A DNA stretch of 52,091 bases from Sphingomonas azotifigens NBRC 15497 (GTDB taxonomy: Bacteria > Pseudomonadota > Alphaproteobacteria > Sphingomonadales > Sphingomonadaceae), in the NCBI RefSeq assembly GCF_002091475.1, contig NZ_BCTR01000054.1, forward strand, positions 1-52,091, written 5' to 3'. Below, one piece after another: positions 15,309 to 26,031 of the stretch; the stretch's first letter is position 1; every line of letters starts with the position of its first letter. The notes under the pieces are model-generated. The model was not told the origin of the DNA and searched no databases. It worked only from the letters and a program-made list of their open reading frames with translations. Both the position numbers and the translations under genes were made by a program.

Positions 15309-17396
15309 TTACACCCGTTCGGCCGAACTCACCGCGTCCGCGGCGCGCAATGCCGCGAGCAGCTTCATCAGGTGCGCGGCGTTGCGTACTTCGAGGTCGA
15401 TGGTGTTGGTGTGGAAGGTCGTGTCGCGGTTATCGAGCCGCAGCCCGAGAATGTTCGCCTTGTGCTGGCCGATCAGCGTCGCGACCGTGCCCAGCGCGCC
15501 GGGTTCGTTCTTCAGCGTCACCGCGATCTCGGCGACGCCGCCATCGGCCTTGTCGCCCCAGGTCAGGTCCACCCAGTCGGCTTCCTCGATATCGGCGAGG
15601 CTCGGGCAATCGATGCGGTGGACGACGATCGGCTGGTCCGGCCGGCGCACACCGAGGATGCGGTCGCCGGGTACCGGGCAGCAATCGTCGGCGAAGGTGA
15701 ACGCCACGCCGGGCGTAAGGCCCTTGATGTCGATCGCATGGTGCTGCGGCGGCAACTGGTCATCCTCACCGCTGGCAGAGCCCGGCATGATCGCTTCCAT
15801 CACCTGGCCGTCGGTCAGCGTGCGGCGGGCGATCGCTTCCATCAGCGCCTCCGGCTCGGCGAGCTTCAGCCGCTTCAGCGCCGCCGCCAGCGCGCCTTCG
15901 CCCGGCGGGGCGGGCAGCCGCGCGACGATGTCCTCATAGAGCTTGCGGCCCAGCCGGATCGTCTCGTCGCGCTCCTTGTGGCGCAGGTGGCGGCGGATCG
16001 CCGCGCGCGCCTTGCCGGTGATCGCGAAGTTGATCCAGTTGGGCTGCGGCTCCTGCGCCTTGGAGCGGAGGATCTGCACCTGGTCGCCCTGCTCGATCTC
16101 GGTCCGCAGCGGCACCACCTTGCCGTTCACCTTGGCGCCCACTGCCTGGTCGCCGAGATCGGTATGCACCGCATAGGCGAAGTCGATCGGCGTCGCGCCC
16201 TTGGGCAGCTGGATCAGCTCGCCCTTGGGGGTGAAGGCGAAGATGCGATCCTGGTACATCGCCATCCGGGTATGCTCGAGCAGCTCTTCCGGACTCTCGG
16301 CATGTTCGAGGATCTCGATCAGGTCGCGGATCCAGCTGACCTGGGTGTCGGGGCGCACCGCGCTCTGCTTGTAGGCCCAGTGGGCGGCGAGGCCGAACTC
16401 GGCCTGGGCGTGCATGTCGCGGGTGCGGATCTGCACTTCGACGCGCGTGTCGCCGGCATGCATGATCGTCGTGTGGAGCGAACGATAGCCGTTGCGCTTC
16501 GGCGTCGAGATATAGTCCTTGAACCGGCCCGGCACCATCGGCCAGCGGCGGTGGATCACGCCCAGCGCGCGGTAGCACTCCTCCTCGGTATCGACGATCG
16601 CGCGGAAGGCCATGATGTCCGACAGCTGTTCGAGGCTGACATGGCGCTCGGACATTTTCTTCCAGATCGAATAGGGATGCTTTTCGCGGCCCGTGACCTC
16701 GGCATTGATGCCGCCGCGGCCGAGCAGCAGCTTGAGGCCCGAGGCGATCTTGAGCACCCGGTCCTCGCCCTCGACGCGGAAGCTGTCGAGCCGCTTGGTG
16801 ATCGATTCATAGGCTTCGGGTTCGAGCTGGCGGAAGGCGAGCGTCTGCATCTCCTTCATGAACTCGTACATGCCGATCCGCTCGGCGAGCGGGGCATAGA
16901 TGTCCATCGTCTCGCGGGCGATGCGGCGGCGCTTCTCCTCCTTCTTGATGAAGTGGAGCGTGCGCATGTTGTGGAGGCGATCGGCGAGCTTCACCAGCAG
17001 CACGCGGATGTCGTCGGACATGGCGAGCAGGAACTTGCGGAGGTTCTCGGCGGCGCGCTCGCTTTCAGTCTGCGCCTCGATCTTGGAGAGCTTGGTCACG
17101 CCGTCGACCATGCGGGCGACGTTGGGGCCGAACAGCCGCTGAATTTCCTCCGGCGTCGCCACCGTGTCCTCGATCGTGTCGTGGAGGATCGCGGTCGCGA
17201 TCGTCTCGTCGTCGAGATGCAGGTCGGTGAGGATGCCGGCCACCTCGATCGGGTGACTGAAATAGGGGTCGCCCGAGGCGCGCTTTTGCGAGCCATGGGC
17301 ATTGACCGAGAAGACATAGGCCCGGTTGAGCAATGCCTCATCGGCTTCGGGGTCGTAGGACAGGACCCGGTCTACAAGTTCATACTGACGCAGCAC
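15309..17396 (-). CDS. rsh: Bifunctional (p)ppGpp synthetase/hydrolase (RelA/SpoT homologue)
   Basis: About 695 residues with the full Rsh architecture. The HD hydrolase domain has PYFSHPIEVAGIL and ILHDTIED (His72-Asp73). The synthetase domain has ISTPKRNGYRSLHTTI and VEVQIRTRDMHAQAEFGLAAHWAYK. The TGS domain covers VFAFTPKGELIQLPKGATPIDFAYAVH (read here as IFAFTPKGELIQ). The Zn-finger/helical part includes CCPVPGDRILG, and a C-terminal ACT domain ends the protein. Both catalytic centres look intact, as expected of the single alphaproteobacterial Rsh that controls the stringent and general stress responses. I place the start at GTG 17396 because homologues begin MLRQYELV; a TTG 12 codons upstream is the alternative. 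Confidence 0.93.
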   Translation of the reverse strand: MLRQYELVDRVLSYDPEADEALLNRAYVFSVNAHGSQKRASGDPYFSHPIEVAGILTDLHLDDETIATAILHDTIEDTVATPEEIQRLFGPNVARMVDGVTKLSKIEAQTESERAAENLRKFLLAMSDDIRVLLVKLADRLHNMRTLHFIKKEEKRRRIARETMDIYAPLAERIGMYEFMKEMQTLAFRQLEPEAYESITKRLDSFRVEGEDRVLKIASGLKLLLGRGGINAEVTGREKHPYSIWKKMSERHVSLEQLSDIMAFRAIVDTEEECYRALGVIHRRWPMVPGRFKDYISTPKRNGYRSLHTTIMHAGDTRVEVQIRTRDMHAQAEFGLAAHWAYKQSAVRPDTQVSWIRDLIEILEHAESPEELLEHTRMAMYQDRIFAFTPKGELIQLPKGATPIDFAYAVHTDLGDQAVGAKVNGKVVPLRTEIEQGDQVQILRSKAQEPQPNWINFAITGKARAAIRRHLRHKERDETIRLGRKLYEDIVARLPAPPGEGALAAALKRLKLAEPEALMEAIARRTLTDGQVMEAIMPGSASGEDDQLPPQHHAIDIKGLTPGVAFTFADDCCPVPGDRILGVRRPDQPIVVHRIDCPSLADIEEADWVDLTWGDKADGGVAEIAVTLKNEPGALGTVATLIGQHKANILGLRLDNRDTTFHTNTIDLEVRNAAHLMKLLAALRAADAVSSAERV

Positions 17397-17531
17397 GCCT
17401 GCTAGATGGCGTGAGGGGGCAGGGTTTTGCAACCGAATTGACGGAAGACAAGGCCTTCTCCGGCGCCCTGTGGCAGAAGCGCGACTCCACGCGCGGTTTT
17501 ACACCCCCCGATTTTGCGATAGGGTGCGGCC

Positions 17532-18014
17532 ATGGGTGAAGCCGTTCGAGCAACGTTGCGGGCGATGGCGCGGGAATGCAGCCTGCCGGCGGCGCTGGAG
17601 GCGGTGGGGGAGCGCTGGTCGTTCCTGATCCTGCGCGGCGCGTTCAACGGCATCCACCATTTCGAGGAATTCCAGAGTGAGCTGGGCATCGCCCGCAACA
17701 TCCTCGCCAACCGGCTGGCGCGGCTGGTCGAGCATGGGATACTGGCCCGCGTCCCTTGCGCCGACGATCGCCGCAAGGTGGAGTATCGCCTCACCGACAA
17801 GGGCCATGCGCTGCTGCCGACGATGGTCGCGCTGCGCCAATGGGGCGAGCGGTGGGAAACCGGCGTGCCGGCCTCGCCGATCCTCGTCGACGCCCGCGAT
17901 CGCAAGCCGATCGCGCCGGTGACGGTGCAGGCGCAGGACGGGCGGGTGCTCGGCAAGGGCGACCTGCTCTGGGCGCTGGCCGAGGACGTGGCGGACGCGC
18001 AGGCCGCCGAGTAA
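17532..18014 (+). CDS. HxlR family winged-helix transcriptional regulator
   Basis: A 160-residue DNA-binding protein. The HxlR signature is clear: a conserved Cys followed by LPAALEAVGERWSFLILR, then the wing FNGIHHFEEFQSELGIARNILANRLARLVEHGIL, and DDRRKVEYRLTDKGHALLPTM. The N-terminal Cys (ARECSLP) is the residue through which some members sense electrophiles or redox state. The C-terminal 50 residues are longer than in the smallest HxlR proteins. It is divergent from rsh and about 70 bases upstream of a small hypothetical gene. The target is not evident. Confidence 0.87.
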   Translation: MGEAVRATLRAMARECSLPAALEAVGERWSFLILRGAFNGIHHFEEFQSELGIARNILANRLARLVEHGILARVPCADDRRKVEYRLTDKGHALLPTMVALRQWGERWETGVPASPILVDARDRKPIAPVTVQAQDGRVLGKGDLLWALAEDVADAQAAE

Positions 18015-18084
18015 GTCTTCGGGCGACGCCCTCCGAAAGCGTAAATGCTTCTATAATGCCGTGGTGCATCAGGGAGATTTGCGC

Positions 18085-18384
18085 ATGGCGTTCGGCATTT
18101 CGGCGTTGGCGATTGGCGGTGTGAAGGGCGTCGCGGCGACCAGCGCGATCCACGGTGCTTCCGGTGTCGCCGACGACGGGACCGAGGCCTTTCTCCGCGA
18201 GGCGCACAAGACGCCCGCCGAGCGCACCAAGGACGCCGTGCTCAAGCGCCACAACCTGACGCAGGATCAGTTCGACGCGCTGTCACCCGAGGCGCAGGCG
18301 GGGATCCGGCAGGAAATCGAGGACGAGATGCGCCGCAAGCTGGGCCGCGCCCAGGGCGGCGCCTTCGCCGACGTGGTGGTCTAG
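18085..18384 (+). CDS. Small hypothetical protein, 99 aa
   Basis: It begins with a hydrophobic, Gly/Ala-rich segment (MAFGISALAIGGVKGVAATSAIHG) that may be a weak membrane or signal-like helix, followed by a charged helical region (TPAERTKDAVLKRHNLTQDQ, then FDALSPEAQAGIRQEIEDEM). I chose the ATG at 18085 because AGGGAG lies eight bases upstream; a GTG at 18061 is the alternative. Family not recognised. Its TAG stop shares the palindrome CTAG with the stop of the convergent thioesterase gene. Confidence 0.62.
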   Translation: MAFGISALAIGGVKGVAATSAIHGASGVADDGTEAFLREAHKTPAERTKDAVLKRHNLTQDQFDALSPEAQAGIRQEIEDEMRRKLGRAQGGAFADVVV

Positions 18385-18803
18385 CCGCCGATCGCGAGCA
18401 GCGCGGCGCGCACCACGTCCGGGATCGGTTTCGGGCGGCGCGTCTCCAGATCGAGATGGACGCTCACCAACTCCACCTCGGCGTGGAGGTCGCCGGTTTC
18501 GGCATGGCAGAGATCGGCGCGCATCGTCATGCTGGTATTGCCGAGCCGCTCGACGCGGACGAACACCTCGACAAGGTCGTCGAAGCGGAACGGGCGCTTA
18601 TACTCGACCTGCGCACGGACGACGTTGAACTCCGCCTCGATCCACTCCGGGCCCAGCTTGGCGAGATCCGCCCAGCGCCAGAATTCGGTGAGGCCGACAT
18701 CGGCATATTCGAGATAGCGCGAGTTGAAGACGATCTTCTGCCCGTCGATTTCGGAATAGCGGACGCGGAAGCGGGTGGAAAAGGGGAAACCGGGTCGGGA
18801 CAT
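18381..18803 (-). CDS. Acyl-CoA thioesterase, hotdog fold (4-hydroxybenzoyl-CoA thioesterase family)
   Basis: A 140-residue single hotdog domain. The N-terminal TRFRVRYSEIDGQKIVFNSRYLEYAD is the typical start, with the catalytic Asp in SEIDGQ, followed by the long helix and the sheet region VVRAQVEYKRPFRFDDLVEVFVRVERLGNTS. Such enzymes cleave acyl- or aroyl-CoA thioesters, and some (YbgC-like) associate with the Tol-Pal system; no tol genes are near. The stop codon overlaps that of the convergent hypothetical gene in a shared CTAG. Confidence 0.85.
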   Translation of the reverse strand: MSRPGFPFSTRFRVRYSEIDGQKIVFNSRYLEYADVGLTEFWRWADLAKLGPEWIEAEFNVVRAQVEYKRPFRFDDLVEVFVRVERLGNTSMTMRADLCHAETGDLHAEVELVSVHLDLETRRPKPIPDVVRAALLAIGG

Positions 18804-18900
18804 GGCCGCGGGCTTTGCCCCGAGCGGGGCAAGGTTCGCAAGTGCGGGGTGCGCATGCGGGCGTGCCGTTTCTGGAGACTTGGCCCTTCCGCACCTTCTT

Positions 18901-18998
18901 CGTCATCCCCGCGAAGGCGGGGATCCATTCGCCAGTGCGTTCACAGCTGGAGCCGCACCGTCAGCCCCAATGGATTCCCGCGTTCGCGGGAATGACGA
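18901..18998. repeat. Composite inverted repeat, type A, copy 2
   Basis: The left arm is CGTCATCCCCGCGAAGGCGG then GGATCCATT, and the right arm is AATGGATTCCCGCGTTCGCG then GGAATGACG, separated by about 38 bases. It lies between the thioesterase start and the alaC stop (both minus strand). It has the same orientation as copies 1 and 3: CCCC/GGGG in the left palindrome and CCC/GGG in the right. Confidence 0.8.
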
Positions 18999-19041
18999 CG
19001 GGTGTTTCGGGGAGGGCGGGGGTGAAGAACCCCCGCCGCCA

Positions 19042-20277
<1,236 letters not shown>

Positions 20278-20380
20278 GCGACACAAAATGATGTCGTGGC
20301 GGCGTTCTACGCCATAATGACGAAGTCGGGAATGACGCATTGCAGTGCCTGCGCTAAGGCGAGGCAAAGGAGAGGACCGA

Positions 20381-22117
20381 ATGGCCGATACGCTCACGCC
20401 CACCCTGCCCCGCCTGGAAGACCTGCAGCACTGGACCTGGGTGCTCGGCCGGGCGCAGCAGATGATGCTGGAGCATGGGCTTGACCTGATGGAGCACGCG
20501 CCCGCCGCCCCTCCATTTGGCAGGTTGCTGGATCCCACACCGGCGATGCGGGCGAGCGCCGATTTCTGGGCCGACACGATGCAGCTCTGGCAGCGCTTCC
20601 TCGACCCCGCCAATGCCGAGCCGTTTGTCGAGACGCCCGAACAGGCGCGCGACCGGCGCTTTAAGGCGCCGCAATGGCGCGAGGAGCCGGTGTTCGATTT
20701 CCTGCGGCAAAGCTATTTCGTCATCGCCGACCATCTGCTCAAGAGCGTCGAGGCGCTCGAGCATGTCGACGACCGGCAGAAGGACCAGATCCGCTTTGCC
20801 ACCAAGGGGTTCATCGACGCGATCAGCCCGACCAATTTCCCGGCGACCAACCCGCAGGTGATCGAGAAGATCGTCGAGACCAAGGGCGAGAGCCTGCTCA
20901 AGGGCCTGCAGAACATGCTGCAGGATATCGCCAAGGGCCAGATGACCCAGACCGCCGCCGGCGCGTTCGAGGTCGGCCGCAATCTGGCGATGACGCCGGG
21001 CAAGGTGATCAAGCGCACGCCGCTCTATGAGCTGATCCAATATTCGCCGACCACGGACACGGTGCTGGAAACACCGCTGATCATCTTCCCGCCCTGGATC
21101 AACCGCTTCTACATCCTCGATCTTACGCCCGAGAAAAGTTTCATCCGCTGGGCGGTGGAGCAGGGCATCACCGTCTTCGTCGTCTCGTGGCGTTCGGCCG
21201 ACGCGACGATGAAGGACGTGGTCTGGGACGATTATGTCGAGCGCGGCCAGATCGACGCGATCGACACGGTGCGCGACCTGCTCGGCGTCGAGCGCGTCCA
21301 CACCATCGGCTATTGCGTGGCCGGCACCACGCTGGCGGCGACGCTGGCGGTGCTTGCTGCGCGGGGGCAGGCGGACAAGGTCGCGAGCGCGACCTTCTTC
21401 ACCGCACAGGTCGATTTTGCCGAGGCGGGCGACCTGCGGGTGTTCGTCGACGACGACCAGCTGGCGATGATCCGCAGCCTGAGCGCCGACGGGTTCCTCG
21501 ATGGGCGATACATGGCCGCGACCTTCAACCTGCTGCGCGGCCGCGACCTGATCTGGAACTATGTCACCAACAATTATCTGATGGGCCAGGACTATGCCCC
21601 GTTCGACCTGCTCCACTGGAACTCGGACGTCACCAATCTCCCGGCGAGCTGGCACCTCAGCTACCTGACCGATCTTTACCGCGACAACAAGCTGATCTCG
21701 CCGGGCGCGCTGCACATCGGCGGCACGCCCGTCGACCTTTCGAAGGTAGCGACCCCCGCCTATATCCAGGCGGGGCGCGAGGATCATATCGCGCCAGCGC
21801 AAAGCGTGTGGAAGATCACCGAGCATTTCCGCGGCCCCCACAAGTTCGTGCTTGCCGGATCCGGTCATATCGCGGGGGTCATAAACCCACCATCGGCCAA
21901 CAAATACCAATACTGGACCAATGCAATTCCTGCCGATTCGCTCGAGTCTTTCGTCAAAACCGCAACGGAACATGCCGGCAGCTGGTGGCCGGACTGGCTC
22001 GACTGGCTTACTGCGCTGAACGGTGCAAAAGTTGCGGCGAGCGGCGCGCGCCTGCCGGGGCATGGAAACCTTTGTGCGCTTGCGGAAGCCCCTGGGGAAT
22101 ATGTGCGGTCGCGGTGA
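20381..22117 (+). CDS. phaC: Class I poly(3-hydroxyalkanoate) synthase
   Basis: A 578-residue polymerase that joins (R)-3-hydroxyacyl-CoA units into polyhydroxyalkanoate granules; size fits class I. The N-terminal domain has YFVIADHLLKS and FATKGFIDAISPTNFPATNP. The catalytic domain has PPWINRFYILDL, the lipase-box-like HTIGYCVAGTTLA with nucleophile Cys312, the Asp in GREDHIAPAQSVW, and the His in GSGHIAGVINPP. AGGAGAGGACCGA precedes the ATG. The phasin gene follows 119 bases later behind its own promoter and operator. No phaA, phaB or phaR lies in the window. Confidence 0.95.
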   Translation: MADTLTPTLPRLEDLQHWTWVLGRAQQMMLEHGLDLMEHAPAAPPFGRLLDPTPAMRASADFWADTMQLWQRFLDPANAEPFVETPEQARDRRFKAPQWREEPVFDFLRQSYFVIADHLLKSVEALEHVDDRQKDQIRFATKGFIDAISPTNFPATNPQVIEKIVETKGESLLKGLQNMLQDIAKGQMTQTAAGAFEVGRNLAMTPGKVIKRTPLYELIQYSPTTDTVLETPLIIFPPWINRFYILDLTPEKSFIRWAVEQGITVFVVSWRSADATMKDVVWDDYVERGQIDAIDTVRDLLGVERVHTIGYCVAGTTLAATLAVLAARGQADKVASATFFTAQVDFAEAGDLRVFVDDDQLAMIRSLSADGFLDGRYMAATFNLLRGRDLIWNYVTNNYLMGQDYAPFDLLHWNSDVTNLPASWHLSYLTDLYRDNKLISPGALHIGGTPVDLSKVATPAYIQAGREDHIAPAQSVWKITEHFRGPHKFVLAGSGHIAGVINPPSANKYQYWTNAIPADSLESFVKTATEHAGSWWPDWLDWLTALNGAKVAASGARLPGHGNLCALAEAPGEYVRSR

Positions 22118-22151
22118 CAAAAACCTCGATTTAAAAGGCTTTTGTAACTTT

Positions 22152-22166
22152 TTGTGCACTGCACAA
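22152..22166. promoter_or_regulatory. 15-base palindrome upstream of the phasin promoter
   Basis: TTGTGCACTGCACAA is a perfect palindrome around a central base, just upstream of the putative -35. Its TGCA-N-TGCA core resembles the TGC-rich sites bound by the PHA regulator PhaR. It could be a second PhaR site acting with the one at 22203. Confidence 0.5.
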
Positions 22167-22173
22167 TGAAGCC

Positions 22174-22201
22174 TTGCAAATGTAACGCCAACCCGTTATA
22201 T
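22174..22201 (+). promoter_or_regulatory. Putative sigma-70 promoter of the phasin gene
   Basis: TTGCAA (22174-22179), a 16-base spacer and TTATAT (22196-22201) form a good housekeeping-type promoter 36 bases before the phasin ATG. It lies between two palindromes that could be repressor sites. Confidence 0.55.
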
Positions 22202-22202
22202 G

Positions 22203-22213
22203 CTGCGGTGCAG
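22203..22213. promoter_or_regulatory. PhaR-type operator CTGC-N3-GCAG
   Basis: CTGCGGTGCAG matches the CTGC-N3/4-GCAG operator known for PhaR of Paracoccus, which represses phasin and its own gene until PHA granules titrate it. It directly follows the -10 element, where a bound repressor would block transcription. The phaR gene itself is not in the window. Confidence 0.6.
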
Positions 22214-22236
22214 CAATAGGCAGGGAAGCTAGTCAC

Positions 22237-22998
22237 ATGGCCAGCAAGGGACCCAAGACGACGGCCAAGCCGGCCGCCAAATCGGCGGCTCGTGGCGCAC
22301 CAGCGCCGGCGATCATGGCCGAAGCTGCTGCGGCTACGCCTGAGCCCGCACCCATCACCGTGCCCGAGACGATCGTCCCGGCCGCGGCGCTGGTGCCGGC
22401 CCCGGCGGACGCCGTTGCATCGCAGGAAGAGAAGACCAACGTCGAAGAAACGCTCGCTAGCCCGGTCGAAACGGCAACTGCCGTCGCCGAGGCTGCGATC
22501 GAAGCCACCGAGACCGTCGCGCCGGCGGTCACCACCAGCACCGCGAAGGAACCGAGCATCATGGCTACCACGTACGAGAACGCGACGACCCAGGCCCACA
22601 CCGCTTTCGCCGATTTCAACGAGCGCACCAAGGCTGCCGTCGAGAAGTCGACCAAGCTGGTCGAAGAAGCCAACGAGTTCGCCAAGGGCAACATCGAAGC
22701 GCTGGTCGAATCGGGCCGCATCGCCGCCAAGGGCTTCGAGAGCCTGGGCCAGGAAGCGGCCGACTATAGCCGCCGTTCGTTCGAGAGCGCGACGGCTGCG
22801 CTGAAGAACCTTTCCGCCGTCAAGTCGCCGACCGAGTTCTTCAAGCTGCAGAGCGACTATCTCCGCGGCGCGTTCGACTCGTACGTCGCCGAAACCTCGA
22901 AGCACACCGAAGCGTTCATCAAGCTGGCCGGCGACGCCGCGCAGCCGATCTCGAACCGCTTCGCGGTCGCCGTCGAGAAGGTGAAGACCAACGCCTGA
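22237..22998 (+). CDS. phaP: Phasin family protein with Ala/Pro-rich N-terminal extension
   Basis: A 253-residue protein. Residues 1 to about 105 are low-complexity, rich in Ala, Pro, Glu and Thr, and start very basic (ASKGPKTTAKPAAKSAARG). Residues about 110-250 are a helical phasin domain: YENATTQAHTAFADFNERTK, LVEEANEFAKGNIEALVESG, AADYSRRSFESATAALKNLS, SPTEFFKLQSDYLRGAFDSY. Phasins coat PHA granules and control their number and size. The extension recalls the Lys/Ala/Pro-rich tails of DNA-binding granule proteins such as PhaF/PhaM, so a nucleoid link is possible. It has its own promoter and PhaR-like operator, and a strong terminator follows. Confidence 0.88.
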   Translation: MASKGPKTTAKPAAKSAARGAPAPAIMAEAAAATPEPAPITVPETIVPAAALVPAPADAVASQEEKTNVEETLASPVETATAVAEAAIEATETVAPAVTTSTAKEPSIMATTYENATTQAHTAFADFNERTKAAVEKSTKLVEEANEFAKGNIEALVESGRIAAKGFESLGQEAADYSRRSFESATAALKNLSAVKSPTEFFKLQSDYLRGAFDSYVAETSKHTEAFIKLAGDAAQPISNRFAVAVEKVKTNA

Positions 22999-23027
22999 TC
23001 GGCATCGCCGACGTGCGTGCAGAAACG

Positions 23028-23057
23028 GGGGCGGCCGCACTGCGGCTGCCCCTTTTT
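23028..23057 (+). terminator. Rho-independent terminator of the phasin gene
   Basis: An 11-base-pair stem (GGGGCGGCCGC with GCGGCTGCCCC, one G-U pair) has a three-base loop and is followed directly by TTTTT. It begins 30 bases after the phasin stop. This is the most canonical intrinsic terminator in the window. Confidence 0.88.
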
Positions 23058-23138
23058 CATTTTTGGGCCGGACAAAATGCGCCGAGTCGGCTGCGACGCC
23101 TTGCCCTTGGGGGCGGTGCGACATATTTTGCGCGGCCT

Positions 23139-23501
23139 ATGGCCGAGCTTCGTACAATGCAGATTCGAATGGCCGAGGATGGCGACCAGGACGATCGTGG
23201 GAACGACAACGCGGTCGGCATCGCCACCCGCACGCGCACCCGCACCAAGAAGCCGACGCCATACCGCGTGCTGATGCTCAACGACGATTACACGCCGATG
23301 GAATTCGTCGTGCTGGTGTTGCAGCGCTTCTTCCGGATGAATATCGAGGAAGCGACCCAGGTCATGCTGCACGTCCACCAGCGTGGGGTCGGCGTGTGCG
23401 GGGTGTTCAGCTACGAAGTCGCCGAGACCAAGGTGTCGCAGGTGATCGATTTCGCCCGGCAGAACCAGCATCCGCTGCAGTGCACGCTGGAGAAGGCGTA
23501 G
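23139..23501 (+). CDS. clpS: ATP-dependent Clp protease adaptor
   Basis: ClpS delivers N-degron substrates to ClpAP. The core is unmistakable: PYRVLMLNDDYTPMEFVVLVLQRFF, then EEATQVMLHVHQRGVGVCGVFSYEVAETKV and the C-terminal FARQNQHPLQCTLEKA. The N-terminal part is a variable, flexible Asp/Asn/Arg/Thr-rich tail. The start is uncertain: in-frame ATGs at 23139, 23157 and 23169 would give 120, 114 or 110 residues, and none has a strong ribosome-binding site. clpA is not in the window. It lies downstream of the phasin terminator, so it is likely transcribed separately. Confidence 0.9.
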   Translation: MAELRTMQIRMAEDGDQDDRGNDNAVGIATRTRTRTKKPTPYRVLMLNDDYTPMEFVVLVLQRFFRMNIEEATQVMLHVHQRGVGVCGVFSYEVAETKVSQVIDFARQNQHPLQCTLEKA

Positions 23502-23556
23502 GCGTTGTGGCCGCGCCGTCGTACTCGGCGGTGTACAATGCCCAAAGCACAACCCC

Positions 23557-23655
23557 CGTCATCCCCGCGAAGGCGGGGATCCATTCGCGCTGAATCTTCG
23601 GTTCTTTCCTCGCCCGTCCTGGCAAATGGATTCCCGCCTTCGCGGGAATGACGAC
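23557..23655. repeat. Composite inverted repeat, type A, copy 3
   Basis: The arms are CGTCATCCCCGCGAAGGCGG then GGATCCATT, and AATGGATTCCCGCCTTCGCG then GGAATGACG, with about 40 bases between. It lies between the convergent clpS and Crp/Fnr genes, where no other terminator is evident. Confidence 0.82.
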
Positions 23656-23696
23656 GGATCGGGGGCGGGACGGTCGCACCCGCGCTCCGCACCCGC

Positions 23697-24431
23697 TCAC
23701 CGTGCCGGCGGCAGCCAGCGCAGGTCGAGGCCCTCGTAGCGATTGACGTAATTGGCCGCGCCGGCCAGCGCGCTGCGATCGAGCAGCGTCACTCGGCCGC
23801 CCTCGCGCGCGATCATGCCTTCCTCTTCCAGCTGCCGCAGCATGCGGTTGACATGCACCGCGGTCAGGCCGGTCGCGTCGCCGATCTCCTCCTGGGTCAG
23901 CCCCAGCGGAAAGGCGCGGTCGATCGACTTGTCGGTGGCGCGCAGCCGGTTGCGCAGGTCGAGCAGCAGGGCGGCGACGCGCGCCTTGGCGCTGGTCCGC
24001 CCGAGCGCCGCCAGCCGGTCGGTCAGCGCCACTCGTTCGATCTGGCTGTAGACCAGGATCATCGCCGAAAGGCGGGGATGCTGCTGCATGATGTCCGACA
24101 GCGCGGCGCGATCGAACGGGCACACCACGGTATCGGAAAGCGCACACAGCGTCTCGGGCGCCTCTTGATAGATGGCGGACGAGATGCCCAGCATGTCACC
24201 GGGGAACAGAAAGCGCAGGATCTGCCGGCTGCCATCGTCGAGCAGCACATAGCTCATCATCAATCCCTTGCGGAGAATGAACAATTCTCCGCAAGGCTCG
24301 TTCTCACGCTGCAGGATCGCGCCGCGCCGGATATGGCGCTGGCGCAGCTCGAGCGCATCCAGCGCCTCGCGCTCGCTTGGCGTGAGGGTGATCAACTCGC
24401 TCAAAACATCGGCAAAACAACTGGCTGACAC
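23697..24431 (-). CDS. Crp/Fnr family transcriptional regulator
   Basis: A 244-residue regulator with an N-terminal cyclic-nucleotide-binding-like beta barrel (GAILQRENEPCGELFILRKG, DDGSRQILRFLFPGDMLG) and a C-terminal winged helix (PLGLTQEEIGDATGLTAVHV, NRMLRQLEEEGMIAREGGRV). The N-terminal four-Cys iron-sulphur motif of true FNR is absent (only Cys5 and an isolated Cys in ENEPCG). It therefore belongs with the Cys-poor CRP-like proteins common in Sphingomonas. The start codon is GTG at 24431, with GGGGGAAA upstream. It is divergent from murA across 123 bases. Effector and targets are unknown. Confidence 0.87.
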   Translation of the reverse strand: MSASCFADVLSELITLTPSEREALDALELRQRHIRRGAILQRENEPCGELFILRKGLMMSYVLLDDGSRQILRFLFPGDMLGISSAIYQEAPETLCALSDTVVCPFDRAALSDIMQQHPRLSAMILVYSQIERVALTDRLAALGRTSAKARVAALLLDLRNRLRATDKSIDRAFPLGLTQEEIGDATGLTAVHVNRMLRQLEEEGMIAREGGRVTLLDRSALAGAANYVNRYEGLDLRWLPPAR

Positions 24432-24554
24432 GCTTTACACTTTCCCCCGGTTCCCCCTGCAAAGCAGCGCAATGAAATCAGTGCATTAAAATCGATCAAG
24501 CCGGACCTGCAGCCCACCGCTTGCGCGCGCGCGCAGAGCGGCTAGAAGCTCGCC

Positions 24555-25838
<1,284 letters not shown>

Positions 25839-25892
25839 GCTTTAACCGCTCTCCCCATCGGCGAGAGGGGAGCTCCCGGCCCACCTGACCTC

Positions 25893-25990
25893 CGTCATTC
25901 CCGCGAAGGCGGGAATCCATTGCCCTCGGCGCTGGGGGAAAGAACCGCGAGTTCAGCGCCAATGGATCCCCGCCTTCGCGGGGATGACGA
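25893..25990. repeat. Composite inverted repeat, type A, copy 4 (reversed orientation)
   Basis: The left arm is CGTCATTCCCGCGAAGGCGG then GAATCCATT, and the right arm is AATGGATCCCCGCCTTCGCG then GGGATGACG. Here the ATTCCC/GGGAAT palindrome is on the left and the ATCCCC/GGGGAT palindrome on the right, opposite to copies 1-3, so the whole unit is inverted. It lies between convergent murA and the GH92 gene. Confidence 0.82.
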
Positions 25991-26031
25991 ACGTGGTGGT
26001 CCAATGGTGCCGCTTTCCTTGTGCGCGAGGA

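Noticed and set aside
15192..17405. A 737-codon open frame on the plus strand opposite rsh
   Set aside because: It is an antisense shadow of a strongly conserved gene in high-GC DNA; composition is His/Arg/Asp/Ala-rich with no recognisable domain.
20354..22159. A 601-codon open frame on the minus strand opposite phaC
   Set aside because: Antisense shadow of an unmistakable PHA synthase; no start signal or domain.
24484..24498. FNR-box-like sequence (CTTGATCGATTTTAA on the minus strand) between the Crp/Fnr and murA genes
   Set aside because: Only the TTGAT half matches; the second half has two mismatches to ATCAA, so autoregulation is not supported.
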